A stretch of 64,000 nucleotides of DNA from Ixodes scapularis (Eukaryota; Arthropoda; Arachnida; Ixodida; Ixodidae). The stretch covers positions 61,629,830-61,693,829 of the forward strand of contig NW_024609880.1 of NCBI RefSeq assembly GCF_016920785.2, written 5' to 3'. How positions within the stretch are numbered: position 1 is the first letter of the stretch; the number at the start of each line of letters is the position of its first letter. Both the position numbers and the translations under genes were made by a program. The notes under the pieces were generated by a model. That model did not search any database and had not been told where the DNA came from. It saw nothing but the letters and a program-made list of their open reading frames with translations. Positions 23,587 to 35,484 of the stretch are shown piece by piece.

Positions 23587-25116
23587 CTGCGAGAAAAACA
23601 AACGGTTAATACATGTTCAGTTTTTTTTTGTATCTTTGCTCTTGTTTGTTGACGCTGTTGCCATCCACCTTGCAAATAGCCCCAGAAGTACAGTACACGA
23701 ACAATACTGTCTTTATGAAACACTGGAGGAGAACATCTTGAATTTTGACATATTCATAGGATGACTCAATTGAGTTGTTGGCACGAGTGGCGTTAGGAAC
23801 TAACTGCGTTACCAAATGATATTTAAGGCTCAAAAATATAGACGAAGGAAGCCATATCGATACATATGTCTGTGAGTAGTAGACATCCGAATGTGAGCGT
23901 TAGGTGCTGACGCGATATTATAGAAAGAATTGCGTTGGATATACACCAGTGCAAATAAAAAAAAAAAAAAGACAAAACTGACACCAACCAAAACAAAACA
24001 AAAAACGGCTGTTTTTTATAATAAACAGAACCACACAGCGCGAACAAACAACGACCGAGGGAATGCACAGAGTCAACAAGGAAATAATACTTTAGGATGT
24101 CTAAAAGTTTCGTAATTAGAAGTAAACCGATGGACAGGGCACAAACATCTACAGAGGGTGACACTTCGTTTAACCTTTGTCTGTCACATACATATGACTC
24201 TCCCCACAAATTCTTGCTTTGATAAAACTTCCTTGCCAGAGGAATTAACATAAGCAATCAAATTTGAAACTCGCCTCTTCCTTGTATGTATAAAAACGAA
24301 TAATGAGACAACGTATACTGTTCGCGCTAGCTCTGTAGCGCATCGCACCAACTAAACATCAACATGCACACACACGCCCTGAGCCTTGCGTCACTACAAT
24401 TTTTTTTAGACAACAATTAGTTTTCAGAAGGTATGACACGAGAAAAAAAATCACTCCACAACGTCGAAAAAAAAAAATCAGCTGACACTCCGCGTGAAAC
24501 AGCACGTGCTTAAGTAAATTCAGATACACACAGGGGAGACTGAAATTCGCGCGAATGGCTTCCACTCATGCCAAACGACTCAAGGCTGATTCGCATATTT
24601 GTATTTGAGTGTGATCGACTGCAGTGCAACTGCTCGTGACCGTCTTCTGATCTGGCTATATTCACTAATGGTTTACGCATCATTATTTCACTATGCGCTG
24701 TAGATAATCCTGACAACGTTACAAGTGACTATAGAGGACGATCCACGTACTAAGGCAACGGCTCCTTCGGCTCCAACAAAACCAGTTTTTACTCCGTTTT
24801 GTCGGAGCCGATGCAGATGTTGCCATAGCAACCCTCGCTCTCAGTCGGACTCAACGCAAGCGTGTGAATCGGCCTTCACTCATAGAGAGTGTAACAATTT
24901 GATCGCACAAATGCTGCGCAATATTTGGTGCGGTCATGCTCAGGTGGGAAGTGTTCCAGTGCTACCCGATAGGTGGCGCCAGTGTGACAGCGTCTCGTCG
25001 CGAGGTGTCACAAGTGCTGGCAACGCAGTCAACCACACTGAAACGCATGCCTAAACCAGCCTTTGCTATTTGTATAGCTAAAACTTTGTAATGTGAGCGA
25101 AACGTCGATCACTTAC

Positions 25117-25190
25117 GATTGTGCTAGCGTTGATATAATCGGAGCTGTTCATGTTGGACACATCGTTGAGGATCACCCTGGAGTGGTCAT
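25117..25190 (-). CDS. IA-2: IA-2 exon: PTP core DHSR...SDYINAS
   Basis: 74 bases between CGTCCTGCAG and GTAAGTGATCG: two bases finishing a tyrosine codon plus 24 codons. It encodes DHSRVILNDVSNMNSSDYIN followed by ASTI, the (D)YINAS strand-turn of PTP domains. The exon ends on a codon boundary. Confidence 0.92.
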
Positions 25191-26818
25191 CTGCAGGACG
25201 AGACGCAGAGAGAAATGCTATAGATAGTCGCGCAGTAGAACTAGAACAGGTTCCACGAATGATTTTCAACGTAACGAGCAAAGCATATAGCAACTGTTAC
25301 TTTTTTACATTTTATATATTTGTATATTACTATAATTATTGAGAGATTAAGATATGCAGGACATGGCAAGATCCGAGAATTTTGTGTCACTCCGCATCCA
25401 ATAAGTCTGCAGCCTCAAGCCAATAAGAGCATCAAATAATAAATCACAAAGCAAAAACCATGAAAATTACGAGCGATTTGGTGAGTTGAGGGCTTTGATA
25501 GGGAATAGTACAGTAATTACAAGTCATACTCGACGTTTCTCAAGTTTTCAGGGACAGCAGAAGGATGCTGTAGTAATCGATATTACGAGGAAACGTGTAC
25601 ATAACTATAAAGAACAGTGAGAAATTTAGAAATATGCAGCAGAAAAATGAGCATGACGAGCACTCGAATATGCTCACTAAGCTCACTCGGAGTGGATGTC
25701 TGCGTGGACTTATCTTACACATCTGATGAGTTCTCACGTACTAATTTAAAAAAGAGGATATTTCTTCTTTTCTTTTTTCTTTCCCAACGTCATGCAAGAA
25801 TTCCTTTTCTGTGGGCCCGTGCTTTTGTGGCTGTCATTTCTTATTGGCTGTAGCATGATTTCCTCACAACAGCAACTGGTATGGTCAGTCAATCCACACT
25901 ATGAAAATCACACGCAGGAATGGCTTGCATCGCGAGCACTTGGTCTTGGATCCTGCTCTACTGCATGCACTTCGAGGCCATGATCTTACTCGCGTCACCT
26001 TAGCTGTAGAGGTAGAAATTACCACTCAGTAAAAGGGTCACTGATATAATTTAAAGCGCTCTCTACCATTTTTTGGTTGACGATAATTAGAGCGTCTTTA
26101 CTTAAATTCGGATACAAAGTCATAGGAAATATAAACCTGACCTTTGAAAAGAGAACTAAAAATAAAAAAAAGCGTCAATGGTTTTTTTTTCTTCATAAAG
26201 TGGATATGTTGTATTGAGTATTAAGGACAACAATTTTTGTTAACTGCGGACGTTTCTCTTGAATGGAGGTGGCAACCTGTGTCGTCTCCCTGTTGCCAGA
26301 ACTGTTGTACGTTTGTTATATTTTGTGTTCGCTATATATATTTCGCTAAAACAATTTACATTCGTTATGTTTGGCGGGTACAATGTAAGTTATCTGATGG
26401 GGACATCTCATTTTTATTATTACTTTTTAAGTAATACAACTCAGTTGGGAGCACAGCTGGAGTTCTCTCGCAAATGTTCCTATCGTTCTCCTCGCCTTTT
26501 TTTGTAGCTGTTATTTTTAACATACACAACTCGTACAGTTCAACACACCCATACTTTCAAACAAAGTAAGGCATTTTAACATATGAGCACGTGTCAAGAC
26601 TCAAAACGAAACAAAGCAAAACAAAACAAAATAATTCGACAAACATCACAACTTGCAACTCCCAAACGTTACAGTATTTTGTTTTGTTTTTCTGCGGGTT
26701 TGGGATGGGGGAGAAATTTCCTAGAGCGAGTGCTACATTTACAACATTTGTGTGTAATGTGATTAAACAAATTAATGGAATAAATTTGTACCCAGGGGTA
26801 CAAGACAGCAAAGACAAA
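25191..26818. other. IA-2 intron, unassigned
   Basis: No gene or repeat recognised. The small frames lack domains. Confidence 0.45.
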
Positions 26819-26868
26819 ACAAACAAACAAGCGAAGTCGAGCTTGCTCGACTTCGCTTGTTTGTTTGT
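26819..26868. repeat. Perfect hairpin, 24-bp arms, 2-nt loop
   Basis: The left arm (26819-26842) ends AAGCGAAGTCGAGC; the right arm (26845-26868) begins GCTCGACTTCGCTT. All 24 positions pair and the loop is TT. It is followed by three direct copies of a CTCTATGCG motif at about 26869-26911. Confidence 0.85.
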
Positions 26869-26911
26869 CTCTATGCGCACGGTCTCTATGCGACGTCTCT
26901 ATGCGCACGGT

Positions 26912-28427
26912 CCGATTCGCTTTAATCAGCTTATCACGTTCGGCTTGGCCCGCAGCATAACAGAGGCACAATCCGGGACAGTGTTTGTACAGCGCGCTCG
27001 CTCGAGTTTTGTCTAGGCGGCCGGAGGAATGAAATCATTCCCGTGCACTCCAGGGATGCTTATAATGCGCAGCCGCGGGCTCGTTTTCGGCTCGGCGGTG
27101 GGACTACTCTGGCATCGAGCTTTTTAGAAAAAAAAAAACACGTCAGATTTGGTGTATTGACATTTATAGTCATTATATAGCAACTGACACCTTAAAAAAA
27201 ATCAGGGAGGGACTTATCTTGTTCACGTTTCTGGCGTCGGGATTCGCTCAAAACGCCACACTCCACAGAACGATTGGAATGAAGTATAAATAATGCTTTG
27301 TGAAAACTTTGTAAATATCAATGATTTAACTGTCTGGTTAACGCACATAGGTACAGCAACTTTAAACTAACTTACTGAATGCAGGCAAGGGCAAGCCTCA
27401 GTTAATACAGGTCCCGTCCTAGCGAACACTGAACGAAAGCTACAATATCGGATCTGAGCTAATCTGAAGTGAAGCAAATACTTTCCCTTTACATGCAGAT
27501 TTTAGTTAAAATGTTGGAGAAGAAGGTATGTGCCACGCTCTCTTCATCTTGAACTTAGCGGCGGAAATAGGTATTAGTGCGTAACTAGACTTAATACGCC
27601 CGGAGAGTAGCCGTTGCGAAAGATTTAAGGCTGCGAAACCACAACCTTTTAGCATGTGGTGGGTATATTTTGTTCTATTTTAACTCTCGGTTTATTCTTA
27701 ACTTTATTCGAATTCAAGTAAAAAAACATTTACCAAAAGCGTGAGGCTATATGATTATTGGTTGGTATGTACTGCGCTTCAGTGATAGATTATTCATATA
27801 CTAACAACTAAAACTCCGGCCCATACTAAGGAACGCCCAAATTAAGACAAACACACGCCAAGACAGACCATCAAATGTTTCTTTCCCTAAACACTTCATA
27901 AATTGTGAGCTGTTAATTTTATAGGCTTCTATCGTCAATCATGTGTTAATCCGAAGCTAGTTTCCCGAAATATTTAACGATTATGCATTAACGAGAACAG
28001 AATTCGCATTCGCGGAGAATTCCACGTTTATTTAAATTTTTAACGAGCGCGCACTATATACTTACGTGTATGTGGTACATACAGTCAAGCAGCGTTCAGA
28101 TAAGAAAAGCCTGGAAACGAGACAGCATAAAAAAAAAAAAAAAAAAGCGGGGCTATGTTTTTGCGGGGCCTTGCCCCAGACTGCGCCAAAATGGGATAGC
28201 ATTGCTTGTCTCCTGTGAAGACTACAATCCCCCGATTAAACTGCAACGGACCTAGAGCGTGTAACGGAGCATGAAATGCCCCTTGCTTTTTTACAGTTTG
28301 CCAAGCGTAGCTCTTTCTCCTCCGTCGTCTCTCTTTGGCACGTCGAGCGCGATCCTACTCAGCACGTCACCGCTTCTGTTCCGCCATCTCCTCTTCGGTC
28401 CGCCGCTTTCTCTTGTGAGGCAATAAC
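26912..28427. other. IA-2 intron, unassigned
   Basis: Only low-complexity A runs (28129-28146) and chance ORFs. Confidence 0.45.
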
Positions 28428-28572
28428 GAGTTTTAGTAGACCGCGTTTCCCCCTCCGCTAGTCCCCTCCGCTAACCGGCACTGTACAGCCAAGGCCATCG
28501 GCACGCAAGCACAGTGGCGGTATCTTCGTAGCGGAAGGTTAGCGGAAGGGGAAACCCGGTCTAGTAAAACTC
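28428..28572. mobile_element. Short inverted-repeat element (MITE-like)
   Basis: 145 bp. The left arm reads GAGTTTTAGTAGACCGCGTT then TCCCC; the right arm is complementary, ending GGTCTAGTAAAACTC. TCCGCTA blocks inside both arms also pair. Non-coding. Confidence 0.75.
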
Positions 28573-28674
28573 CCTAATAGGGAGTTCTGAAAAACCGTAC
28601 CCCAACGCTTCCGGGAGCGCCCGAGCAGCCTTAGGGTTTCGGACTGCGCCTGAGTAGTGCGACGCCCCAAACTG

Positions 28675-28675
<1 letters not shown>

Positions 28676-28707
<32 letters not shown>
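28676..28707 (+). repeat. Poly-G tract of 32
   Basis: Uninterrupted G run in the intron between IA-2 exons. Overlapping proline-rich ORFs come from it. Confidence 0.95.
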
Positions 28708-28709
<2 letters not shown>

Positions 28710-28964
28710 CAAAAGCATCGAGGCCGCCTATACCAAAACTCCCTAGTTTGAAGACCACGGCACATCTATTGAGCGCCCTGGTACCGCAATCCTCGCATGC
28801 GAGCGGTAAAAAAAAAAAAAAAAAAAGAGAACGGCGTATGTACCTCACGGCCAGAACATATTGTGGAGGGTGACGTGATAAAATGCTATCGGTTTTAATA
28901 TTTCCGGCGTCCCTTTTTAACTGTCAGGGACCCGGTGTCGTTTATAGCGCAGAAGCATACTCAC

Positions 28965-29112
28965 AAGGCAAGACGTCCGGGTATCTGTTCTTCTTCATGT
29001 TAGCGGCCAGCGAGGCAGCGGTCGTGGCGCAGGGGTCGGCTTCGTACGCGCACAGGGCTTCCCATTCGCGGGCCAGGCGGTCTTTGCACTTGAGGTGGTC
29101 TTCCATGTACGA
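28965..29112 (-). CDS. IA-2: IA-2 exon: start of phosphatase-like domain (KNRY loop)
   Basis: 148 bases between a TTTCTTTTCCTGGCAG acceptor and a GTGAGT donor, giving 49 codons plus one base. The peptide starts SYMEDHLKCKDRLAREWEAL and ends KKNRYPDVLP. This covers the N-terminal helices of the PTP fold and the substrate-recognition loop. The loop keeps the classical KNRY tyrosine, where human IA-2 has histidine. The hanging T joins AT of the next exon to make tyrosine, giving the classical PYDH motif. Confidence 0.92.
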
Positions 29113-30488
29113 CTGCCAGGAAAAGAAACAGCCGGGAGTCACGCCAGGGCGGCTTTTCTAGAAATAACGTCTCGGTTAAGACTGCGTGAAAAAAAGAATC
29201 CGCAGATTTTTGCTATAATGTGAGAAGTGAGAGCGATAGCTGTCACTTTTCAGATTATGACAAAGAACGTAGCAACGTACACATCTACTTTTCTTCACTC
29301 GATCACACATATTGCAACCTTCTGGTCACTGAAGTATGCTGACGCAATTTTATCGTTTGTTGGCTAAAATGGGCTGAAACGAAATCTATTGGTTTCATCA
29401 GAAAGAGGCGAACGTTTTCTTCTGATGACGAGGCAAAGATATTTGCCTCGTCATCCAATAAGCTAGCTTCGATTATTATTACAGAACACAAGAGCTTTCT
29501 TCCTTTAACAATTTTTTAGAAGAGTGATCGGTATTGGTTTTATATTCACAGAGTTTCTTTGGCACTGATTTACTCAGTTTCACAGAATATTCATCAGTGC
29601 TATTTGTTGCCTTGAATTAAGCTTTTTTTTAAGAGTCTTCTCAATGGCCGTTTAGTGCGTAAATAAATATTATCGTTTCGAAAATCTCAGTAAATCTACT
29701 TTGTCGTAGTCGTATCGGTTCTGATGACGCAAGTCAGATAAATTACGTGAAATACATCGCTATCGTCTGCTCTTGTCAACAGCACAAGGTGCGTTCTAAA
29801 AGACAAAAGAACGCAGAAAAAAAAAACAATAATCTTCAAGAAACTCCGTTCGCATCTTTCCAAGCTACCTCTGATCCCCAAAAGAGCCACACTGCAGCAA
29901 AAACAACAACAGATCTCAACGCAATAGAGGAAACTTATACAACTGGTAGGCGCCAAATAAACAAAACGGAAAACTTCAAACTAGCATAACTCTAGAAGAC
30001 TTTCTGGTACATGCCCGAAAAAAAACAACAAAAACATCAGCAAAAACTTTGAGTCAACGCAGCTTCCGAAGAGGCCGCCGTAGAAGCGACTGGCGACAAA
30101 ACAAACAAACGAAGTGAAGCTTAAAACACCTACAAACGCGAAGAAGGGAGGTAGCGGTATATCCAACGGGCCACCTCCGTCTTTTCTAGGGCTCGGCCAA
30201 ATTTGCGAGTGTTTCCAAGCGTGGTAAAGAGACGGACAAAAAAGTCCGAAGTGGGGATGTCTGCGCCGACGCGCCGCGCCACGCCGCGCGCGTTGAATTA
30301 CAAGCGGGGACCTGTTCTCCCAGTGGGTGCGCGGAGAGTCTCAGTGAAGCGAAGGTGACGAGGGGTTGGTGCCCGCTCTCGATTCCATTTGTTTCACGGA
30401 GACAAGGCTGGAAGCGACAGTTCTCCTCGCGCGCTCTATCCACCCCCCCTCCCTCATCTTCTTTCGTGCCCAAACTCTGCTTCACTTC

Positions 30489-30519
<31 letters not shown>

Positions 30520-31535
30520 TTTCCATCTTTCCTTTGTCTTTCATTTTTCTCTTCTGTAGGTCTCTATTGGTTTGTTTGCGTTTGTCCAACTTTACCTTGC
30601 CTTCTTGGATGTGCCGCTCTTCCTTCTTGCTCTCTGCGGGTCTCTGTTTTTCTGACGATCTCTCTATCTCGTTGCTTCGTTCCTTCTTTTTCCGCGTTCT
30701 TTTTGCTCATCCTCTTTTGTGCTCCCGGGGACACAAAAGTCCAGGGGGGACATTTCTTGGTGTCGCCCCCGGCCAACCCCCGCATTCCCTTTGATTCCCT
30801 TTGTTTTTAGTTTGCTTTCTATTCGTGTTCGTGTAAAAAAAAAAAAAAAAAGTAAACCAATAATGAAGAAAATTGGCCACCCATTTTCTCGAAATCGGCT
30901 CCGCTCCGGTCACGAGCTGTAATTCTTGTCTTGGGACGTTGTTTATATCTGTTGGTTGGATTTAGTGTTACCTCAAATCTGCGTGAGTATGTGTGCGTGT
31001 GTGCGTGTATATGTTTGTGTATCTGGTGCATACGAGCATGTCTGTGTGTGTCTGTGTACGCACGTGTGTGTATGTGTGAGTGCCGTTTAAAATATTTACC
31101 GTTCCTCTTTCACATTGTAATTTTCTTTTTGACAACATTTTTGCTGTTTGTATGTGCGCTGTCTCGTTTCTTTGGACGTTTCAGAGAGTTTAGAAGACAA
31201 GGTAAAGAAAACGTCGCTCTTCCGCAAACTTGTTTGGCCAGAAAATGGGGTGATGGCGTCCAAGCACTTCGAGGTAAATATATTACTGGACTAGTAAACA
31301 AACATGCACGCCCACACACACAAACAAGGGTAAGCAAACAAAAATAAAAATGTACGCATCTATGTTTTTGCTGTCACCCTCTTGGTCCACTCTCTAGACG
31401 CCAACTACGAGAAAGCCTTTGGTTTCGAGAGTACATTCCTGTTTTTTTCCTTTTGATATGAGATTGTGACGCCACGGCTATTCGAAGCGAGTTTGAACAA
31501 TTTGGTTACTTCTACTTTTTTTTTGTTTGATTCGA
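29113..31535. other. IA-2 intron with poly-C and GT-rich sequence
   Basis: A run of 29 C at 30490-30518 and a GT-rich stretch at about 30983-31080. Proline-rich and cysteine-rich ORFs here (30355-30810, 30931-31347) are translations of this simple sequence. Confidence 0.5.
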
Positions 31536-31714
31536 TATAATCACCGACAGCTTAAGAAACGCAGGGCGGGACATTTGATGTACACGCTTGTTGATTTGTG
31601 ATTCGTCCTCCAACGTTTTTATTGGCTAATGGCACACTTCGATTGGCTGCAGGGCAATAACTGGATCCTTGAGCCTCGTCACACTCTGCGCTGCTTAAGT
31701 TGTCGGTGACTATA
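31536..31714. mobile_element. MITE family B, copy 3
   Basis: 179 bp. The left end reads TATAATCACCGACAGCTTAA then GAAACGCAGGGCGGGAC; the right end is the complement ending TTAAGTTGTCGGTGACTATA. Best-preserved copy of the family. It abuts the next element at the shared TATA. Confidence 0.85.
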
Positions 31715-31931
31715 CGGAGCGCAAGTTCGTCCGCTTCTTGCGCATGGGTCGCGGTGACGTCAGAACGCCGAGCCCTGATTGGCTCGATTGAAATGATAGT
31801 GGATGGACCTCAAAGCAGGCTGCCTTGTGGTCTACCCACTATCCTTCAGTCAGAACCAATCAAAGGTCGGAGTTCTGACGTGACCGCAACACCTGCCAAA
31901 AGAAAAGCAGAAGAACTTGTGCCCCGCATAG
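31710..31931. mobile_element. MITE family C, copy 1
   Basis: 222 bp. The outer inverted repeat reads CTATACGGAGCGCAAGTTC at the left and GAACTTGTGCCCCGCATAG at the right. An inner inverted repeat pairs GCGGTGACGTCAGAAC with GTTCTGACGTGACCGC. A second copy is at 53986-54208. Confidence 0.8.
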
Positions 31932-32873
31932 CTATCGGCCGAATCAATCCGTAGCCTCATTCAATCATTTTACGCGCCGGAGAAGCACACGTGCGAAATA
32001 AACGCCGTATTATCGCGCGAAGAGTTTGTCAATAGTAAGTGCCTAAACCTGAGGTGAAGTTTAAAACCTTTTAATGAAGGGAACTATTTATTGTTTAACT
32101 AAGAAAAAAAATGGTGCGCGCTTGATTTGTTCTGTGTTGCTGTTTTATTTTATTATTGTATTGCATTCTGTATGTGCAGAGACACCGGATCCAGTCAAGC
32201 TTCCCACTGAAAAGCTGTTTGTCCAGTGTCTCCGGCACAAATTTCTTCTCTAAGCTCAAGCTGAGGTTAGCAGACAAACATTTGGGCAGAACATTTCGGA
32301 AACAAAACTGATTGCAAAACGCCAGGCGACCGGACGTACGACACAAACGATTGTGACTTTCTCCGAGACACGCCTGTCTTCACGCATTACGTTGTTACAG
32401 GAAATATTCGAGTATTTAACCTCCTTTTACCGAGACGATCAAAACGTAATGTAATAAACCAAGTTGCAACGCAAAAAAATTAAAGCGCGCCTGCAAAAAA
32501 ATAAAATAAAAAAAAATAATTTGTCTTGTAAATATTTTTAACGACACGTGCGGATAATTTAGGATAAAATAAGGTGATACAAAACAGTCTGCACTGAAAC
32601 TGAAGAAAATAAGCACTATTTTAGGCCGCAATCATTAAAACGTTCTATAAAAACGTATCTGATGACATTGTTATGAATAACATCCATCAAAGTGAACACA
32701 GACAAAACAAATTTAGGAGGATAAATGTTTATACGAGATGTGAAGCTTTCATGACCCTTTTTCTCGCTCTAACTCCTGCGACGACGCTGAAAAACATCGA
32801 TGTACCTTAATGTATTAAAAGTACGAATGAGCATGCTTCTTCACTAAACAAAAAAAGATTAAAGCCTCCTTAC

Positions 32874-32928
32874 GAGGATCATGTGTCCTGTAGAGACGTC
32901 CAGATTAGACGTAACTGGTTCTTCACTC
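32874..32928 (-). CDS. IA-2: IA-2 exon: juxtamembrane SEEP...STGHMIL segment
   Basis: 55 bases after a TTTTCGTTTCAG acceptor and before a GTAAGG donor. The first base completes a codon from the missing upstream exon. The next 18 codons read SEEPVTSNLDVSTGHMIL, matching the cytoplasmic linker just before the phosphatase-like domain in IA-2 family proteins (the EEP...STGHMIL motif is diagnostic). This is the most 5' exon I can support. The preceding exon should end in phase 2. Confidence 0.85.
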
Positions 32929-35393
32929 CTGAAACGAAAACAAGAGGTCATTTAATTAAAGGGGGACGGCAAAGCTTACGCAACAAACGAATCAACATGA
33001 AGATTTGCCGCAAAAAATAAAAAAACCTCCTTAAAAACAAAAAAACACCACGACTGACTAGAAAAGAAAACTTTGTGATAAAGTAAAAAAAAAAGAACCT
33101 TTTTCTAATTACAAATTAGAAGCACCACTGAAGAAATAGGAAGCCGTTAATGGCTCTCGACATAGCTGCCAGGCTTATAATTTTATCACTTAATATGTCT
33201 TTTTAAAAATAAGAGTAAAACAGACGCGGCGACTGAAACGCCAAGTGCGTAAACATGACGCTGAAATCTAAGAACAGATGTCACGAGACTGAAGGACAGT
33301 TGACGCGGAATATCCGGAAAATTGCACCTTTCAAATATATATACTTTTTACATTGTCGACATGTCTAGGCTTTCTTCTTGAGAGTTAGGCCTGACGCAGG
33401 ATACTTGTTAAAATGCCGTTGCGAGTTTTGGTGATATCGCTAATCAAGCGAGAAAAAATGACATGACAACCAGGGCACTCGATCGCCGGCTCTCTCGACA
33501 TTGCGTAAGCTAGTAGGTTCAGCGGATGAATTCAATAGACGTTACCTGTTAAACAAGGTCCCGGTTCAGTGTGATACTTTGGGTAGCATCATTCGGGCGC
33601 ATACAATTCAACGGCTCTACGGACCTGTAGAGATCTAGCACAGCTTGGGAGTTCCGGAGTACCAACATACAAACATATCACGTGTTATCGTTTTTGATGA
33701 GCATAGACGGCGATTTTCAAGAGTAGGCCCACCAATTCCCGCGATCTTATAGCTACTGATATTTTAACAAACGCTTGGCACGGCCTATTATATTTGCGAT
33801 TCTCGCTTTGTGATCCCTTGTTCGTTGTCCTTATATCGTTTAAAAGAGTCGTCTCACTCTTTGTGGAGAGATAATAAGGTGATCAGGAGTCGCCATAACC
33901 TGTCAAAGACTATAAGCGCGATGTTAAGCCAAGCTTATATTATTAGAGTTTCTCTTCGTGCGTAGTAGCTATTTTTGTCTATTTCTAGAAAGTTGAGAGG
34001 TCTCCGGGATTTTCAGAAAGCAACGTTGCCGAGTAGACTCGCAAGCTTCATGCGGTGCTTCATATGTTCGTTCTAGTATACCTTCAAACAAGCTGGATCA
34101 TGCGTCTGATGACAGTTTAATTGACATCAGCGGAGATTGTGCCCATGTTCCGGCTTCAGTATAGGAACCGCCCTTTTTAAGAGTAACATTACATTGCAAA
34201 GTATCGACTAAGTGAGAACCAGAAACTATTCCTATCGGCCAAGGGGATACGGCGGCAAAAAGAGGGTCGCGCCTGACGCTAATGTCGCGATATCGCATGC
34301 TAAACCTTGCTCTAGACGACAATGCCGGACTAAGCTTAGTGAATCCAGCCAGGGTGAGCTTCCAGCAAGTTATAACTACAAACGTTTTTGTTATAAATTA
34401 AACGAAAAAATCAGGTGGATGGCTGTGCCCTCTGTCTACCGCACGTGAAATGCAACTAAAGTGCAGTGGAACGCTACGTGAGTAGAAAAAGGAAACTACA
34501 TTTCTGTATCCTTAGAACGTGACTTCACGAAGGCGGCTTTTCTTTTTTTTTTTTCTTCGAAAGAAAACCACTTTTAAGTAATTCATGACTTTTTATTTGT
34601 ACGCTACGTCATTTCTAATTAGAGTTATTAGTAATATTATGACAGATTCAATTCAATGAAGTAGAAATGCACACCGTATCATTGAAATAATCGTTTTCTG
34701 CCATGAGTGCAGAGCGAGATACCCGGCGAATGCAACACATTCAGTGCCGCGTATTACGGCAATTTTTTTCTTTTATAAAATTTGAAAGCCATTTGTTTGA
34801 CAAGCAGATCCCAGTAAGCAAATTTTAAAACACAGGCGCTTATCTAATAAAATCAATGGGATATATGAAGTCATCATAACTCCACATTGTTTATCATGAC
34901 AACATATCGTGTGAACGACAGGCGCAAACGCGAAAATCCGGAAAGTGCTTTATTTATAAGTCGAGTACTAATGCAAACGCAAAAATTTCCCGAACTACCT
35001 TCTCTCCTCGCGTGTACACTTTCCATAACTTGGCACACGCTACTCCTTCAGGCGTGTGTAGGAGGGTTGCAGCGAATAAAAAGAAAAACCAGGAAGAGCA
35101 GGTTGTGGGCTTCCCCACACGAAGAGTGTGCCTGCAGAGAAGCATGCTCTGCAGAGCTCGTCTTTTGGCTGGGAGTGCGTGACGGACGCGTTGCATCAAT
35201 GTGGGCAATGATTCGTCTGTTCGTCTGCATGCTTAAAATAACGCTTAACAAAAAAAAAAAATGATAGTGTTAATTTTAAACGCGCAAAGGCTTGTATTTT
35301 TATTCGCTAGTCAGAAAGCTTGCACCGTAGGCAGGATTACTAAGCTTCGTAATGTCAATTAATTGCTCTGGGAATAACATTGCCCCCCACCCC

Positions 35394-35394
<1 letters not shown>
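32929..35394. other. Unassigned AT-rich sequence upstream of the first IA-2 exon found
   Basis: I searched the minus strand for the preceding IA-2 exon and found no convincing match. Probably intron. No other gene. Confidence 0.4.
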
Positions 35395-35435
<41 letters not shown>

Positions 35436-35484
35436 AACGCACACGCACACGCACACGCACACGCACACACACACACACACACAC
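35395..35484. repeat. (CA)n/(CACGCA)n microsatellite
   Basis: About 90 bp of CA repeats with CG interruptions, flanked by poly-A. Confidence 0.95.

Larger units (their letters stand above)
15346..32928 (-). other. IA-2: Partial gene: IA-2/phogrin-type receptor phosphatase-like protein (six exons)
   Basis: Minus-strand gene built from six exons listed separately, totalling 642 coding bases with compatible phases at every junction. The introns, 5' to 3', are 3761, 3774, 1530, 1158 and 6718 bp. The joined product follows the order of IA-2/phogrin proteins: STGHMIL, SYMEDHL, REWEALCAYEADP, KKNRYPDVLPYDHSR, SDYINAS, AYIASQGPL, DFWQMIWE, RYWPEEG, YEVHLVSEHIWC, VRSFYLKNL, FHFLSWPDNGIPAS. Family members are transmembrane proteins of neuroendocrine dense-core vesicles, generally regarded as catalytically impaired PTPs. 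The 5' exons (signal peptide, luminal RESP18-like domain, membrane helix) were not found. The catalytic-loop exon lies left of the window. Reconstructed by eye. Confidence 0.9.

Noticed and set aside
30355..30810. Proline-rich proteins of 142-151 aa
   Set aside because: Generated by a 29-base C tract and pyrimidine-rich sequence; no domain or splice support.
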